56,277 nt of DNA from JAWCNN01 sp038848005 (GCA_038848005.1 JAWCNZ010000006.1:1-56277); one strand, 5' to 3'; shown: positions 7,143 to 15,292, counted from the stretch's first letter. Numbers and translations: made by a program. Notes: generated by a model from the sequence alone, not told the origin.

Positions 7143-7568
7143 ATGACACAGCAATCCAAGAATGAGAAAAAGACGTTAAAGATAATTTTGGATTCAAACT
7201 CGTTGTTTGTTCCGTTTCAGTTTAGAATTGACATTTTTGAAGAGTTGAAAACGCTCTTGAAAAGACGTTTTGAACCTATTTTGCTTTTGCCAGTCCGCCG
7301 AGAACTTGAAAGGTTGGCGGAGACGGGTTCACCTAAAATGCGGAAAAAGGCTTTATATGCCTTAAAACTTGCTGATAAATGCAAGCGGGTAAATGTCGCC
7401 GGGGAAAGCGGAATTTCGCCCGATGACATTATTGTTAAAGTGGCTGGGGAATGGCGTTGCCCCGTGTTTACGAATGATAGAAGGCTTAGAAAGAGGCTAA
7501 GAGATATAAATGTGCCAGTTATTTATGTGAGGCAAAAGTCACGTTTAGAAATTGATGGGTGGGTGTAA
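7143..7568 (+). CDS. PIN-domain ribonuclease-like protein (Fcf1/Utp24-like)
   Basis: 141 residues forming a single PIN domain. The acidic positions expected for metal binding appear in ILDSNSLF (about 17-24), the RRELERLAE region, SPDDIIVKVA (about 94-103) and FTNDRRLRKRL (about 109-119). Archaeal relatives are linked to rRNA processing through the eukaryotic Fcf1/Utp24 nucleases. It overlaps the start of rpoE1 by 10 nt, an arrangement widespread in archaea next to aIF2 gamma. This is a housekeeping PIN protein rather than a VapC toxin, because no antitoxin gene is beside it. Confidence 0.85.
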   Translation: MTQQSKNEKKTLKIILDSNSLFVPFQFRIDIFEELKTLLKRRFEPILLLPVRRELERLAETGSPKMRKKALYALKLADKCKRVNVAGESGISPDDIIVKVAGEWRCPVFTNDRRLRKRLRDINVPVIYVRQKSRLEIDGWV

Positions 7569-8170
7569 ACCCTTTGTTTAGGCTTGTAACATTAGAGGAT
7601 ACAATTCGCATTCCACCAGAAACGTTCGGCAACCCGCTGGAAGCGGTGGGTCACCAGCAAGTCAAAGCTAAATATGAGGGAGTTGTAGACGAAGAATTGG
7701 GCTATGTCATAGCCGTAATAAACGTGAAAGTAAGCCCCACTGGAAAAATAATTCCCGGAGACGGCGCAACATACCACAAAGTAACATTTTCACTGCTAAC
7801 TTTTTATCCAAAACTTCAAGAGGTTGTGGAGGGCGAAGTGGTGGAAGTCGCCGATTTCGGCGCTTTTGTACGCATAGGTCCAGTTGACGCTTTGCTCCAT
7901 GTTTCACAGTTGATGGACGACTTCATTTCATACGACGAGAAACAAGGGGTTTTGTTTGGTAAAGAAACAAAAAGGAAACTTACAAGCGGCGACCAAGTTC
8001 GTGTTCGAATAACAGCAGTTTCGCTTGCTAGGGCTGGAGGTTCAGGGAAAATAGGGGTTACAGCTAGACAGCCGTTCCTCGGTAAGCTGGAGTGGATTGA
8101 AGAAGACGAGCAAAAACTACGGAAGGGCGTAGCAGAAAAGGAGGAAACTGCTCAAGCCCAACAAAAGTAA
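7559..8170 (+). CDS. rpoE1: DNA-directed RNA polymerase subunit E' (Rpo7/RpoE1)
   Basis: 203 residues, the Rpb7-like half of the polymerase stalk. It has an N-terminal tip domain (FRLVTLEDTIRIPP onward) and a C-terminal S1/OB fold (about residues 82-165: EGEVVEVADFGAFVRIG and ALLHVSQL). A Glu/Lys/Gln tail follows. The GTG start at 7559 overlaps the PIN gene; a TTG at 7574 would give MFRLV, which fits homologues equally well. Spt4 follows after 11 nt. Confidence 0.95.
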   Translation: MGVNPLFRLVTLEDTIRIPPETFGNPLEAVGHQQVKAKYEGVVDEELGYVIAVINVKVSPTGKIIPGDGATYHKVTFSLLTFYPKLQEVVEGEVVEVADFGAFVRIGPVDALLHVSQLMDDFISYDEKQGVLFGKETKRKLTSGDQVRVRITAVSLARAGGSGKIGVTARQPFLGKLEWIEEDEQKLRKGVAEKEETAQAQQK

Positions 8171-8181
8171 ACGGTGATTAA

Positions 8182-8367
8182 ATGAGCGAAAAAGCCTGTG
8201 CAACATGTCATTTTATAACAAAAGGAAGCGTCTGCCCAAAATGTAAAACCTCATCGTTGAGCGATGACTTCAGCGGCATGGTGATAGTGTTCAATCCAGA
8301 AGGCTCAACTATTGCAAAAATTATGGGCATCAAAGAGAAAGGACGCTACGCATTAAAAGTTAGATAA
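8182..8367 (+). CDS. spt4: Transcription elongation factor Spt4 (RpoE'')
   Basis: 61 residues with the zinc site CATCH and CPKC (residues 6-9 and 18-21) and the Spt4 core (DDFSGMVIVFNPE, IAKIMGI). It pairs with Spt5/NusG to clamp RNA polymerase during elongation. It lies directly after rpoE1 and 2 nt before the dephospho-CoA kinase gene, so the genes form one transcription unit. Confidence 0.95.
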   Translation: MSEKACATCHFITKGSVCPKCKTSSLSDDFSGMVIVFNPEGSTIAKIMGIKEKGRYALKVR

Positions 8368-8369
8368 AA

Positions 8370-8903
8370 ATGAAAATTTTATACATTCTCACATCAGAAC
8401 TGCGCTTAAAACTTAAAAACCCAATCGGCACGTTAATTCGAGGCTCTCATTCTGAAACGATGAAAAAAATGGCAGAAATGGTTGAAAAAGAAAAACCAGC
8501 GGCTATAATTTCTGTTGGAGATGTTGTTTCAAAAAACCTTATGGAAAGCCGCCTGTTCCCTCAACTGTCAATTGTGGATAACAAAGTTATGCGAAGAAAA
8601 ATCCGTCCAATACAGATAAAAACGGAGAAAACTTTTTACGCCGAAAACCCGCCGGGAACAATAACAGAAGAGGCTGTCACAGCAATCCAAGAAGCGTTCA
8701 AAAGCAACAAACACGCCAAAGTGGTTGTGGATGGAGAGGAAGACTTGTTGGCGCTTATTGCCGTTTTGCATGCACCGCAAAACTCTTTTGTCGTATACGG
8801 TCAACCATATGAGGGTATAGTGGTCATTAAGGTTACGCCAGAGAAAAAGGCGGAAATTTCTGAAATCTTGAAAAGCATGGAAAAACTAAATAGAAAGATT
8901 TGA
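8370..8903 (+). CDS. GTP-dependent dephospho-CoA kinase (DUF359)
   Basis: 177 residues. The family signature is seen in GTLIRG near the start, ISVGDVVSKNL (about 47-57), VDGEEDLLAL (about 124-133) and VVYGQPYEGIV (about 144-154). This archaeal family performs the last step of coenzyme A synthesis with GTP instead of ATP and is unrelated to bacterial CoaE. It starts 2 nt after spt4 and precedes rps24e, its usual archaeal neighbourhood. Confidence 0.9.
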   Translation: MKILYILTSELRLKLKNPIGTLIRGSHSETMKKMAEMVEKEKPAAIISVGDVVSKNLMESRLFPQLSIVDNKVMRRKIRPIQIKTEKTFYAENPPGTITEEAVTAIQEAFKSNKHAKVVVDGEEDLLALIAVLHAPQNSFVVYGQPYEGIVVIKVTPEKKAEISEILKSMEKLNRKI

Positions 8904-8933
8904 CATCAATCAACACCCATTTGAGGCATCGCC

Positions 8934-9248
8934 ATGAAAATTCAAATAATGTCAGAGCAGAGGAATGAATTGCTCAAACGAAGGGAAGTCGCCTTCCAAG
9001 TGGAACATAACCAAACGGGCGCTACACCCCCACGACTTGAAGTTAGAAAGGCGGTTGCTGAAGCATTAAAGGTTAATGTGAATTTGGTTTTCATAAAAAG
9101 ATTTGAAACAAAAACTGGAACTCGCACATCCTTGGGGGTGGCAAATGTCTATGATTCCCTTGAACAAGCAAAGCTTATTGAACCCGAATACATTATCAAA
9201 AGGAATGCCCCACCGGAAAAGCCGAAAGAAGAGGGAGGAAAGGAATAA
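8934..9248 (+). CDS. rps24e: 30S ribosomal protein S24e
   Basis: 104 residues. The S24e core reads from MKIQIMSEQRNELLKRREV to about residue 85, with the typical TPPRLEVRKAVAEAL segment and the LGVANVYDSLEQAK stretch. The tail is charged (PEKPKEEGGKE). The start at 8934 matches the usual N-terminus of the family. It is followed 2 nt later by rps27ae. Confidence 0.95.
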   Translation: MKIQIMSEQRNELLKRREVAFQVEHNQTGATPPRLEVRKAVAEALKVNVNLVFIKRFETKTGTRTSLGVANVYDSLEQAKLIEPEYIIKRNAPPEKPKEEGGKE

Positions 9249-9250
9249 AA

Positions 9251-9457
9251 ATGTCTGAAGTTGTTGCTGAAGAAAAAAAGGAGAAGAAAAAGAAGAAAGA
9301 AAAAGGCGTTTTCTCACTATACAAAATCGAGAAAGAAAATGTTGTAAGATTGCGCCCCACATGTGAACGGTGCGGACCAGGATATTTCATGGCTGACCAT
9401 GGAGACAGATACACTTGTGGACATTGCGGTTTCACAAAATATAAAACCACCAAGTAA
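9251..9457 (+). CDS. rps27ae: 30S ribosomal protein S27ae
   Basis: 68 residues. After a 20-residue Lys/Glu leader comes the zinc-ribbon core with CERCG and CGHCG (four cysteines, about residues 38-58) and MADHGDRYTCG. Eukaryotic counterparts are made as ubiquitin fusions; here the protein stands alone. It ends the operon that began with the PIN gene. Confidence 0.95.
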   Translation: MSEVVAEEKKEKKKKKEKGVFSLYKIEKENVVRLRPTCERCGPGYFMADHGDRYTCGHCGFTKYKTTK

Positions 9458-9502
9458 ACAACTTTAAATCCCACCAAACCTTTGGTATTTATGTGACTGT
9501 AA

Positions 9503-9925
9503 ATGATTAGGGTAAATGTTTCAATAGCTAATGTTTCAGCTGAACGCTTCTGGGATATTAGAAAACCTTTTCCGCCAATACAAATAAACATAAACCTCAG
9601 CGTGCCAGAAATGGAAAGAAAAGCTGATTTTTTAGAGGCGCCATTCGTTTTTACGGTTAACTTTAATCCTTCATTAGCACAAATAAGCTTGAAAGGCAAA
9701 GCCTACATAACTGGCGACGCTGGCGAAATTGAACGAATTTACAAGGATTTTGAGGAGAAGAAGCCTCCACCACCCATCATAGCACAGGCAATTTCAAACG
9801 TTGCCATAATAGAATCCGTAATAATATCTAGAACATTAAACATTCCACCGCCAATTCCGCTTCCGCAAATACCCCCAGCTCAACAACCAAGCAAAAAACC
9901 TTCAGAAATGGAATACAGCGCTTAA
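9503..9925 (+). CDS. Conserved-looking protein of unknown function with proline-rich tail
   Basis: 140 residues, not recognised. The first 110 residues alternate hydrophobic and polar residues (VNVSIANVSAERF, INLSVPEMERK, FTVNFNPSLAQISLKGKAYI), suggesting a beta-sheet fold. A Glu/Lys-rich segment and helix (IAQAISNVAIIESVII) follow, then a Pro-rich end (PPPIPLPQIPPAQQP). The layout is loosely reminiscent of SecB-like beta proteins, but I cannot support that assignment. It lies 45 nt after rps27ae and is convergent with rps19. Confidence 0.7.
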   Translation: MIRVNVSIANVSAERFWDIRKPFPPIQININLSVPEMERKADFLEAPFVFTVNFNPSLAQISLKGKAYITGDAGEIERIYKDFEEKKPPPPIIAQAISNVAIIESVIISRTLNIPPPIPLPQIPPAQQPSKKPSEMEYSA

Positions 9926-9936
9926 AAGCGAAACAG

Positions 9937-10341
9937 CTACTTCAAAGGAACATACATTGAAGAACGAGAAGCACCTATGCCTGGAGTCCCATGCTTCACT
10001 GGTTTGTTTGTAATTGCAAACTCGCCTAAATAATGCCCAACCATTTCAGGCTTTATCTCCACCGGGACAAATTCTTTGCCGTTATGAACATGCACTGTGA
10101 CGCCAACCATTTCCGGCAAAATAATCATGTCCCGCACGTGAGTCTTAACCATCACGTTGTTTCCCTTTTTAAGGGTTTCTTTTGCCGCCCTTATTTTTTC
10201 AAGCAGTATCCGCTGTTCAGGCGTTAAACCACGCTGTAGGCTTCGCCGTTGCCTAGCAGGAAGCAAATTAATGAATTCATCCATTGACATAGTTTGCAAT
10301 TGACTAATGGGGTATCCACGATATGTAAATTCCTTAGGCAT
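9937..10341 (-). CDS. rps19: 30S ribosomal protein S19
   Basis: 134 residues. An archaeal N-terminal extension (KEFTYRGYPISQL, LLPARQRRSLQRGL) precedes the universal core with KTHVRDMIILPEMVG, VHNGKEFVPVEI and MVGHYLGEFA; the end GIGASRSSMYVPLK is conserved. It binds the head of the small subunit. It is the last gene of the minus-strand L3-L4-L23-L2-S19 run. Confidence 0.96.
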   Translation of the reverse strand: MPKEFTYRGYPISQLQTMSMDEFINLLPARQRRSLQRGLTPEQRILLEKIRAAKETLKKGNNVMVKTHVRDMIILPEMVGVTVHVHNGKEFVPVEIKPEMVGHYLGEFAITNKPVKHGTPGIGASRSSMYVPLK

Positions 10342-10400
10342 TTCCCAAACCCATAGAAATCAGTACATCAAACGCTATAAACCTTCTGGCTTATCGCCAT

Positions 10401-11138
10401 TTACGTTACCTTCTTCTTTTTCCGTCCAGCACCCCTAGCGGCAATTAACCCAACCTTCTGCCCAGGCGGAGCCCCATGAGAAGTCGTCGTCCCCTTCCTC
10501 GCACTTCTTTTGCTACTACCATAGGGATGCACAGCGGCAACCATAGCCCTACCACGAGTTCGGGGATACTTGCGCCCTCTAGCCCTCATCAGATGGAAGT
10601 GCGCACCAGCTTTTAAGAAGGGCTTTTCGGTTCTACCAGCACCCGCAACAACCCCAACAGTTGCTCTGCAATAATCATTAACATAACGTGTACTTCCAGA
10701 TGGAAGCTTAATTATGGTTCCTTGCGATGTGTGCGTCACAACTGTTGCGTATGTGCCAGAAGATTTCGCAATTTTGCCACCGTCTCCCGGATGAAGCTCT
10801 ATATTGCATATCATTGTACCTTCTGGAATTTTCCCTATGGGGAGGATGTTGCCCACGTCAACCGAGGCTTTTCCGCCCATTTGAATTTGCTGACCAACAT
10901 AAAGTCCTTCTGGAACCACAGTGTAACATGTTTCACCATTTTCAAACCTTATTAAGGCGAGTGGGGCACCTCTTCCGGGGTCGTGGACAAGCTCTTCAAC
11001 AACTCCTTTTATCACTGTTTCAAGGTATTCGCTTGTTGGCGTTGCGGGATATTCGGCTGGAGCCACCCTTTTATGGGTTGCAGCGCGGAACGTAGGCGCA
11101 CCGCGCCCGCGTCTTTGGACACGAATTCTCTTTCCCAC
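10401..11138 (-). CDS. rpl2: 50S ribosomal protein L2
   Basis: 245 residues. Typical archaeal L2, with GKRIRVQRRGRG at the start, VKGVVEELVHDPGRGAP, an SH3-like domain (GDGGKIAKSSGTYA) and the C-terminal GRMVAAVHPYG-type loop (here RAMVAAVHPYGSSKR) near the peptidyl-transferase centre. It sits 11 nt after rpl23. Confidence 0.96.
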   Translation of the reverse strand: MGKRIRVQRRGRGAPTFRAATHKRVAPAEYPATPTSEYLETVIKGVVEELVHDPGRGAPLALIRFENGETCYTVVPEGLYVGQQIQMGGKASVDVGNILPIGKIPEGTMICNIELHPGDGGKIAKSSGTYATVVTHTSQGTIIKLPSGSTRYVNDYCRATVGVVAGAGRTEKPFLKAGAHFHLMRARGRKYPRTRGRAMVAAVHPYGSSKRSARKGTTTSHGAPPGQKVGLIAARGAGRKKKKVT

Positions 11139-11149
11139 ATGTGTTCCCC

Positions 11150-11410
11150 CTATAATATTCCAAGCTTAATTGCAACATCAACCGCTTTATAGTCTGGGTG
11201 AAACTTAACAAAGGCTTTCTTTTCCCCTTGTGGCGTAATTAGCAAATTGACTTTTTCAACCTTAACTTCATAAAGTTTTTCAACAGCTCTCTTCACGTCG
11301 TTTTTGGTTGCTTTGATGTTAACTATGAATACAAGCTTGTTTTCCTTTTCAACCATTAAACTGGCGGATTCCGTCATTAACGGGTAAAGAATAACTTCAT
11401 ACGGGTTCAT
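11150..11410 (-). CDS. rpl23: 50S ribosomal protein L23
   Basis: 86 residues from the ATG at 11410, which overlaps the 3' end of rpl4 by 14 nt. An in-frame start at 11437 would add nine residues inside rpl4 that homologues lack. The core motifs MTESASLMVEKENKLVF, KATKNDVKRAVEKLYEV and VNLLITPQG are typical. L23 forms part of the docking site at the ribosomal tunnel exit. Confidence 0.95.
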   Translation of the reverse strand: MNPYEVILYPLMTESASLMVEKENKLVFIVNIKATKNDVKRAVEKLYEVKVEKVNLLITPQGEKKAFVKFHPDYKAVDVAIKLGIL

Positions 11411-12197
11411 CAACTTTTTCGCCTCCGTAAAGCGCATTTAACCTTTCAATTGCGCTGTTTGTCCAAATCGTCAACCGACCAGGATGCGCACCAGGGGCAA
11501 GCGACTCAACATTTAAACTGTTAACGGCGACAACGTCTAAACCTGGAATGTTCCTTGCAGCTTCAGCTAACCCCTTATTTTCAGCCACAACTATAAGCGG
11601 ACCCACAGCCTGCTTTATTCTTCTGCCCCTACGCTTGCCCTTTCCAGCACGGACTTTTCTACTTTCTCTAACTCGGTAAATGTCGGAAAACACCCCCAAA
11701 TGTGTGAGAGCTTCTTCAACCTCCCTAGTCTTCTTCAACTCTTCTATGTCGCTGGTAACTATTAATGGAATTTCTGGAACATCCTCAATTGAGTGCCCAC
11801 GTAAAGCTACAACTTCTTTTATTGCTGTTGCAGCTATTGCCGAAAGCAGGGCAAGGCGCTTTTCTTTTTTGTTTATTCGCTTGACAATTTTTTTATTGGA
11901 AGTTGGCGGATGCGCTGCTCGTCCGCCAACTGTTCCGGGAGCAAATGCTCCCCTCCCAGCTGGACCCTTAGTTCGGGGTATTCTTGCTATGCCTAAGCCC
12001 ACACCTCTGGATTCGGCTGTGGTTCTCTTTCCAGCCATTGGGTCTCTGCCTTGTGGCTGAATTCTGTTCGACTGGATGGCAACAACAGCCTTCTTTATCA
12101 CGTCTGGTCTTAACGGCGTAGCGAAAACTGATGGAAGCGTTATTTTTCCAACAGGTTTTCCTTCGAGGTTAAAGATTTTCGCTGTTCTTTTAACCAT
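11397..12197 (-). CDS. rpl4: 50S ribosomal protein L4
   Basis: About 266 residues, the archaeal/eukaryotic L4 (L1e) form, with the tunnel-lining loop rich in Gly/Arg (GRDPMAGKRTTAESRG, GRGAFAPGTVGGRAAHPP) and a later GKGKRRGRRIKQAVGP segment. In-frame ATGs lie at 12209 and 12197; GGTGA lies 5 nt before 12197, making that the likelier start. The gene follows rpl3 closely and overlaps rpl23. Confidence 0.96.
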   Translation of the reverse strand: MVKRTAKIFNLEGKPVGKITLPSVFATPLRPDVIKKAVVAIQSNRIQPQGRDPMAGKRTTAESRGVGLGIARIPRTKGPAGRGAFAPGTVGGRAAHPPTSNKKIVKRINKKEKRLALLSAIAATAIKEVVALRGHSIEDVPEIPLIVTSDIEELKKTREVEEALTHLGVFSDIYRVRESRKVRAGKGKRRGRRIKQAVGPLIVVAENKGLAEAARNIPGLDVVAVNSLNVESLAPGAHPGRLTIWTNSAIERLNALYGGEKVDEPV

Positions 12198-12209
12198 TTG
12201 TTTCACCAT

Positions 12210-13223
12210 TTATTTTCCTTGCGGAGATTCAAGGGACACTTGTGTAATTTGCGGTGGTTCTTCAGCAACGCTTCTCGGTGGACGCGCTGGATAGCGTAGT
12301 TTTATTGGACGTTTTTCGGGTCCAGGTATGCTTCCCTCCAGCAGCATATAGGGTCCATGGATTATGCCGTATCTGATGAAGCCTCCTTTAGGCGTTATTT
12401 CTTTGCCGTCGCCGCCTATCTTGAGGATTCGCTTGTTATGTTCTGTTCTTTGGTGGAAACCCATTTGCCCAGCTCTTGGAACGCTATACATGACGTGGTG
12501 GGGGTTCCACGGTCCAAGGGTTGCTATGCCACGCTTTGTTTTTCTCCCTTTATGTTGCAGAATTGTTACTCCCCAACGTTTTACTGGTCCTTGAAAGCCC
12601 TTTCCAGTTGAAACGCTAATAACGTCTATGTATTGCCCTTCCTTAAAAATTTCTGATGCACTTACGGTTTTTCCAAGCAAATTTTTCGCATATTCAAATT
12701 GTTGTTGGATTGTGCCTCCGCCGATTTCTATTTCGGCTACATCTGGCTTTTTCTTTGGCACGCTGGTTTGTTTAGGCTGGGTTATGGCTAAAACACGGAT
12801 TTTCGCCACTTTAGCCAAGTTTTCCTCAATTTTTTTAAGGTTTTCTTCCGTGTTAAAGTTTTCTGGAAGCGTAAACACCCTTTCAAGCTCTTCCGGAGGG
12901 CCGTTCATCCACGCTTCCGTTAAGGACTGTAAGCCATAAGCATTTTTTGTGTATGCTCTTATGGCGCATATAAGCATGGGCGGAGTTTCCAAAACCGTTG
13001 CAGAACGCATAACCTCTTTACCATAATTTGGCGAACGCTTCCTATCCTCTATCGCAAAAACATGCGTCATACCAGCTTTATAACCCACAAAACCCAGAAG
13101 CCTAGGCGTGTCAGCCTCGACTTCAGGCCAATAGCGGATTCTAGCCAACAAACGTTTAGCACGTTTCCTAGGCAAATAGGCAAGCGAACCATGTCTCGGA
13201 GCATGCGTTTTACGGTGACCCAT
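12210..13223 (-). CDS. rpl3: 50S ribosomal protein L3
   Basis: 337 residues. The start GHRKTHAPRHGSLAYLPRKRA is the archaeal L3 N-terminus. The tryptophan-finger region near the catalytic centre (VSTGKGFQGPVKRWGVT, then HKGRKTKRGIATLGPWNPHHV) is intact. It is the first gene of the S10-type operon and is read divergently from pyrE. Confidence 0.97.
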   Translation of the reverse strand: MGHRKTHAPRHGSLAYLPRKRAKRLLARIRYWPEVEADTPRLLGFVGYKAGMTHVFAIEDRKRSPNYGKEVMRSATVLETPPMLICAIRAYTKNAYGLQSLTEAWMNGPPEELERVFTLPENFNTEENLKKIEENLAKVAKIRVLAITQPKQTSVPKKKPDVAEIEIGGGTIQQQFEYAKNLLGKTVSASEIFKEGQYIDVISVSTGKGFQGPVKRWGVTILQHKGRKTKRGIATLGPWNPHHVMYSVPRAGQMGFHQRTEHNKRILKIGGDGKEITPKGGFIRYGIIHGPYMLLEGSIPGPEKRPIKLRYPARPPRSVAEEPPQITQVSLESPQGK

Positions 13224-13383
13224 GGCTTTTCCGCTTCAGCGTCTTCTATGAATGAAACCAATAAGTTATAAACATTACCATTTACACGCAGAAACACAAA
13301 ACACTAAAAAGGAAGAGTTAGACACCTTAACTTGAAATTCCCTACGTTTTCCTTTTGAGCAAGCTTGCTGGATAAACGTTAAA

Positions 13384-13390
13384 TTTAAAA
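13384..13390 (+). promoter_or_regulatory. TATA box of pyrE, implying a leaderless transcript
   Basis: tttaaaa (13384-13390) lies about 22 nt before the pyrE ATG at 13409. With the usual archaeal spacing of 22-27 nt from TATA to start site, transcription would begin at or next to the start codon. No ribosome binding site is visible, consistent with a leaderless mRNA. Confidence 0.45.
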
Positions 13391-13408
13391 TCACATCATT
13401 AAGCTTAC

Positions 13409-14029
13409 ATGCCAGCCACGACGTTTAAGGTTGCTGATGCACTTTACAGTTCTGGCTGTCTAAAATTTGGCAGTTTCAAAATTAAGTCAGGAGCCAAAAG
13501 CCCATATTACATTGACCTTGCTTGTCTGCTTTCTTCGCCGAGGGATTTCTGCACAGTTGCGGAGGCCGTTACAGACGAAATTAGGAAGGTTATGACTTCT
13601 GACAGGGTGGACAAACTAGCCTCAATCGAGTTGAAAGGCGCTTTACTCTTGCCTAGCATAGCATGTCAACTAAACTTGCCATGTGTAATCGTCAGAAAAG
13701 AGGAAAAAGCTTATGGCGTAACTGGCAGAACAGCTGGAGCAGAAGTTGTTAAAGGCGATAAAATACTTTTCTTCGATGATGTTATTTCTGGAGGAATATC
13801 CAAACTTGAAGGGATAAAACCGTTAGAAAAGCTTGGAGCAAAAGTTGAAAATGTAATGGTTGTCGTAGACAGAGAACAGGGCGGCAGCGAAAACCTTGAA
13901 AAGCTAGGCTACAAAGTATGGGCATTAGCGAAAATCTCAGAAATAGCCAATGCGCTTTTCCAAGCAAAAAAGATTTCAGAGGAACAGGCAAACACCATTT
14001 TAAGTTATGTCAGGAAGGGTGCAGCTTAG
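13409..14029 (+). CDS. pyrE: Orotate phosphoribosyltransferase
   Basis: 206 residues. It transfers ribose phosphate from PRPP to orotate, giving OMP in pyrimidine synthesis. Seen are the N-terminal KFGSFKIKSGAKSPYYIDL and the PRPP-binding loop ILFFDDVISGG (about residues 119-129), plus VIVRKEEKAYGVTG, which carries the catalytic lysine region. The last 20 nt overlap the convergent APS-kinase-like gene. Confidence 0.93.
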   Translation: MPATTFKVADALYSSGCLKFGSFKIKSGAKSPYYIDLACLLSSPRDFCTVAEAVTDEIRKVMTSDRVDKLASIELKGALLLPSIACQLNLPCVIVRKEEKAYGVTGRTAGAEVVKGDKILFFDDVISGGISKLEGIKPLEKLGAKVENVMVVVDREQGGSENLEKLGYKVWALAKISEIANALFQAKKISEEQANTILSYVRKGAA

Positions 14030-14561
14030 AAAGGACAGCCCATATTTTTTGGGCGCATTCTTCGGGTTTGAGTTTTGCTGTGTTTAGGGTTATTTCTGGG
14101 TTTATTGGTGGTTCGTAGGGTTGTCCAACGCCTGGAACAGTCGGCGCTTTTCCCTTTAAGGCTTTGGCGTAAATTTGTTTTGGTGCTTGACGAGTTTCCT
14201 TTCGCTTTGCTTCACGTTCCATGCAAACTTCGAGGGGACATTCCAAGTAAGCTTCAACAAACTTTTTAATTTGTTTTCGGGCGTTTTCCCTATAACGCCT
14301 CAAATTGCCAGTTGCATCAATCACAACGTTAACGCCGTTTTGCGTTAAAAGTTTGGCAATGTAAACAAGTGTGGCATAAACGATGTCGCGTTCCTCAAGC
14401 GAATACGTGGGTTTAGGAGTCAAAACTTTGCGGAGCGCATCCGAAGCCAACAGTTGGGCTTTAACGCCTTTCTGGTTGAGAAAGTTAAGCAAAGCTTCAG
14501 AAACAACGGATTTGCCGCTTCCGGGCAAACCGGTAACCCAAACACACCAGCCGTCTTCCAA
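14010..14561 (-). CDS. cysC: Adenylylsulfate kinase-like protein
   Basis: 183 residues. The P-loop GLPGSGKS (about 11-18), the DALRKVL region and the AYLECPLEVCMERE segment match APS kinases, which phosphorylate adenylyl sulfate to PAPS. No ATP sulfurylase or other sulfate gene is nearby, so the substrate is not certain; related small kinases act on other groups. It overlaps pyrE tail to tail by 20 nt, so the two transcripts are complementary at their ends. Confidence 0.8.
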   Translation of the reverse strand: MEDGWCVWVTGLPGSGKSVVSEALLNFLNQKGVKAQLLASDALRKVLTPKPTYSLEERDIVYATLVYIAKLLTQNGVNVVIDATGNLRRYRENARKQIKKFVEAYLECPLEVCMEREAKRKETRQAPKQIYAKALKGKAPTVPGVGQPYEPPINPEITLNTAKLKPEECAQKIWAVLSKLHPS

Positions 14562-14631
14562 ACAGTGTTACCCATCCTCTACCATTTTATAAACTGAAAA
14601 TTTATGCATATTGGCACACCTTTATATAATT

Positions 14632-15021
14632 TCACGTTTCTTGCATAAATTCGCTTAGAAATTGGTAATCGTCAAGCCTAAAAAGGTGACTTATGCATTT
14701 ACAATCTGAAGAACCGAAACCTTTAATGGCAATTCCTCTTTGGCTTATTTTCTCTGCAATTTCGCATTCCAAGGCTTTTCCAGCTTTTTTACTGAAAATC
14801 TTCAAAACTTTTACAGCCTCGTTTTCCAGCAGATAGTCAATGTGCCAAAATTTCCGCTTAACCCTCCTAAGATGACGGTTCACTCGCTTGTCCAAGCCTT
14901 TTTGGGCAGAACCCACATACGCGTATACGCCCCTTTCAAAATTTATTTTGCCCAAACACCCAACATTTACGCTAATGGGCTTTGCAACTTTAACAATTAA
15001 AACATAAATGCCGTTCACCAT
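14632..15021 (-). CDS. GIY-YIG nuclease-family protein (DUF123)
   Basis: 129 residues. GIYVLIVKV and GVYAYVGSAQKGLDKRVNRHLR reproduce the GIY-YIG core (GIY near residue 4, YVG near 35) with the following basic helix. The DUF123 archaeal subgroup also has FWHIDYLL (about 58) and a later GSSDCKCISHLF segment, both present. The cellular role is unknown. It lies 12 nt after a small upstream open frame. Confidence 0.85.
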   Translation of the reverse strand: MVNGIYVLIVKVAKPISVNVGCLGKINFERGVYAYVGSAQKGLDKRVNRHLRRVKRKFWHIDYLLENEAVKVLKIFSKKAGKALECEIAEKISQRGIAIKGFGSSDCKCISHLFRLDDYQFLSEFMQET

Positions 15022-15033
15022 ATCTTAATCAAT

Positions 15034-15216
15034 TTAAGATTTGTTTTGTTTATACCATTTCAAAATTTCCTCAACCGCCTTTTCAGAATAACCCATTTTC
15101 TTCAAAATTTTCTTCAAATCTTCACTTGAATTAACCTCCAAACCCAACACCGCCAGAGGGTAAATGCTTTGCTTAAACCACAATTTGTTATATAAAAATT
15201 TAGATTTTAAAACCAC
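15034..15216 (-). CDS. Possible small protein upstream of the GIY-YIG gene
   Basis: Up to 60 residues from GTG at 15216. The C-terminal 35 residues (SSEDLKKILKKMGYS, then KAVEEILKWYKQNK) look like two amphipathic helices and are convincing; the N-terminal part (KSKFLYNKLWFKQS) is less so. A TATA-like tttatataa around 15192-15200 lies inside the frame, so the real start may be internal, giving about 35-40 residues. The family is not recognised. The 46-bp repeat copy B is 30 nt upstream. Confidence 0.45.
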   Translation of the reverse strand: MVLKSKFLYNKLWFKQSIYPLAVLGLEVNSSEDLKKILKKMGYSEKAVEEILKWYKQNKS

Positions 15217-15246
15217 ATCTCAAAATTGTTTGCCATGTAACTTTAC

Positions 15247-15292
15247 TTTAAATGTTGTTGTTTAGTTTTCTCCAAAACCGACAACATTTAAA
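15247..15292. repeat. Dispersed 46-bp inverted repeat, copy B
   Basis: Left arm tttaaatgttgt (15247-15258) and right arm acaacatttaaa (15281-15292) are perfect reverse complements around a 22-nt spacer; one G-T and one G-C pair can extend the stem inwards. The outer left flank (tttac) matches copy A at 7058. It lies between the phosphotransferase stop and the small gene at 15216, and its outward TTTAAA could act as that gene's TATA box. Confidence 0.7.

Noticed and set aside
7143..7568. PIN protein as a VapC toxin
   Set aside because: No antitoxin gene is adjacent, and its place between aIF2 gamma and rpoE1 is the conserved housekeeping location.
11501..11540. caacatttaaa inside rpl4 as a fourth copy of the 46-bp repeat
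   Set aside because: Only one arm is present and it is coding sequence; the same holds for the catttaaa in the Trm5-like gene near 32521.
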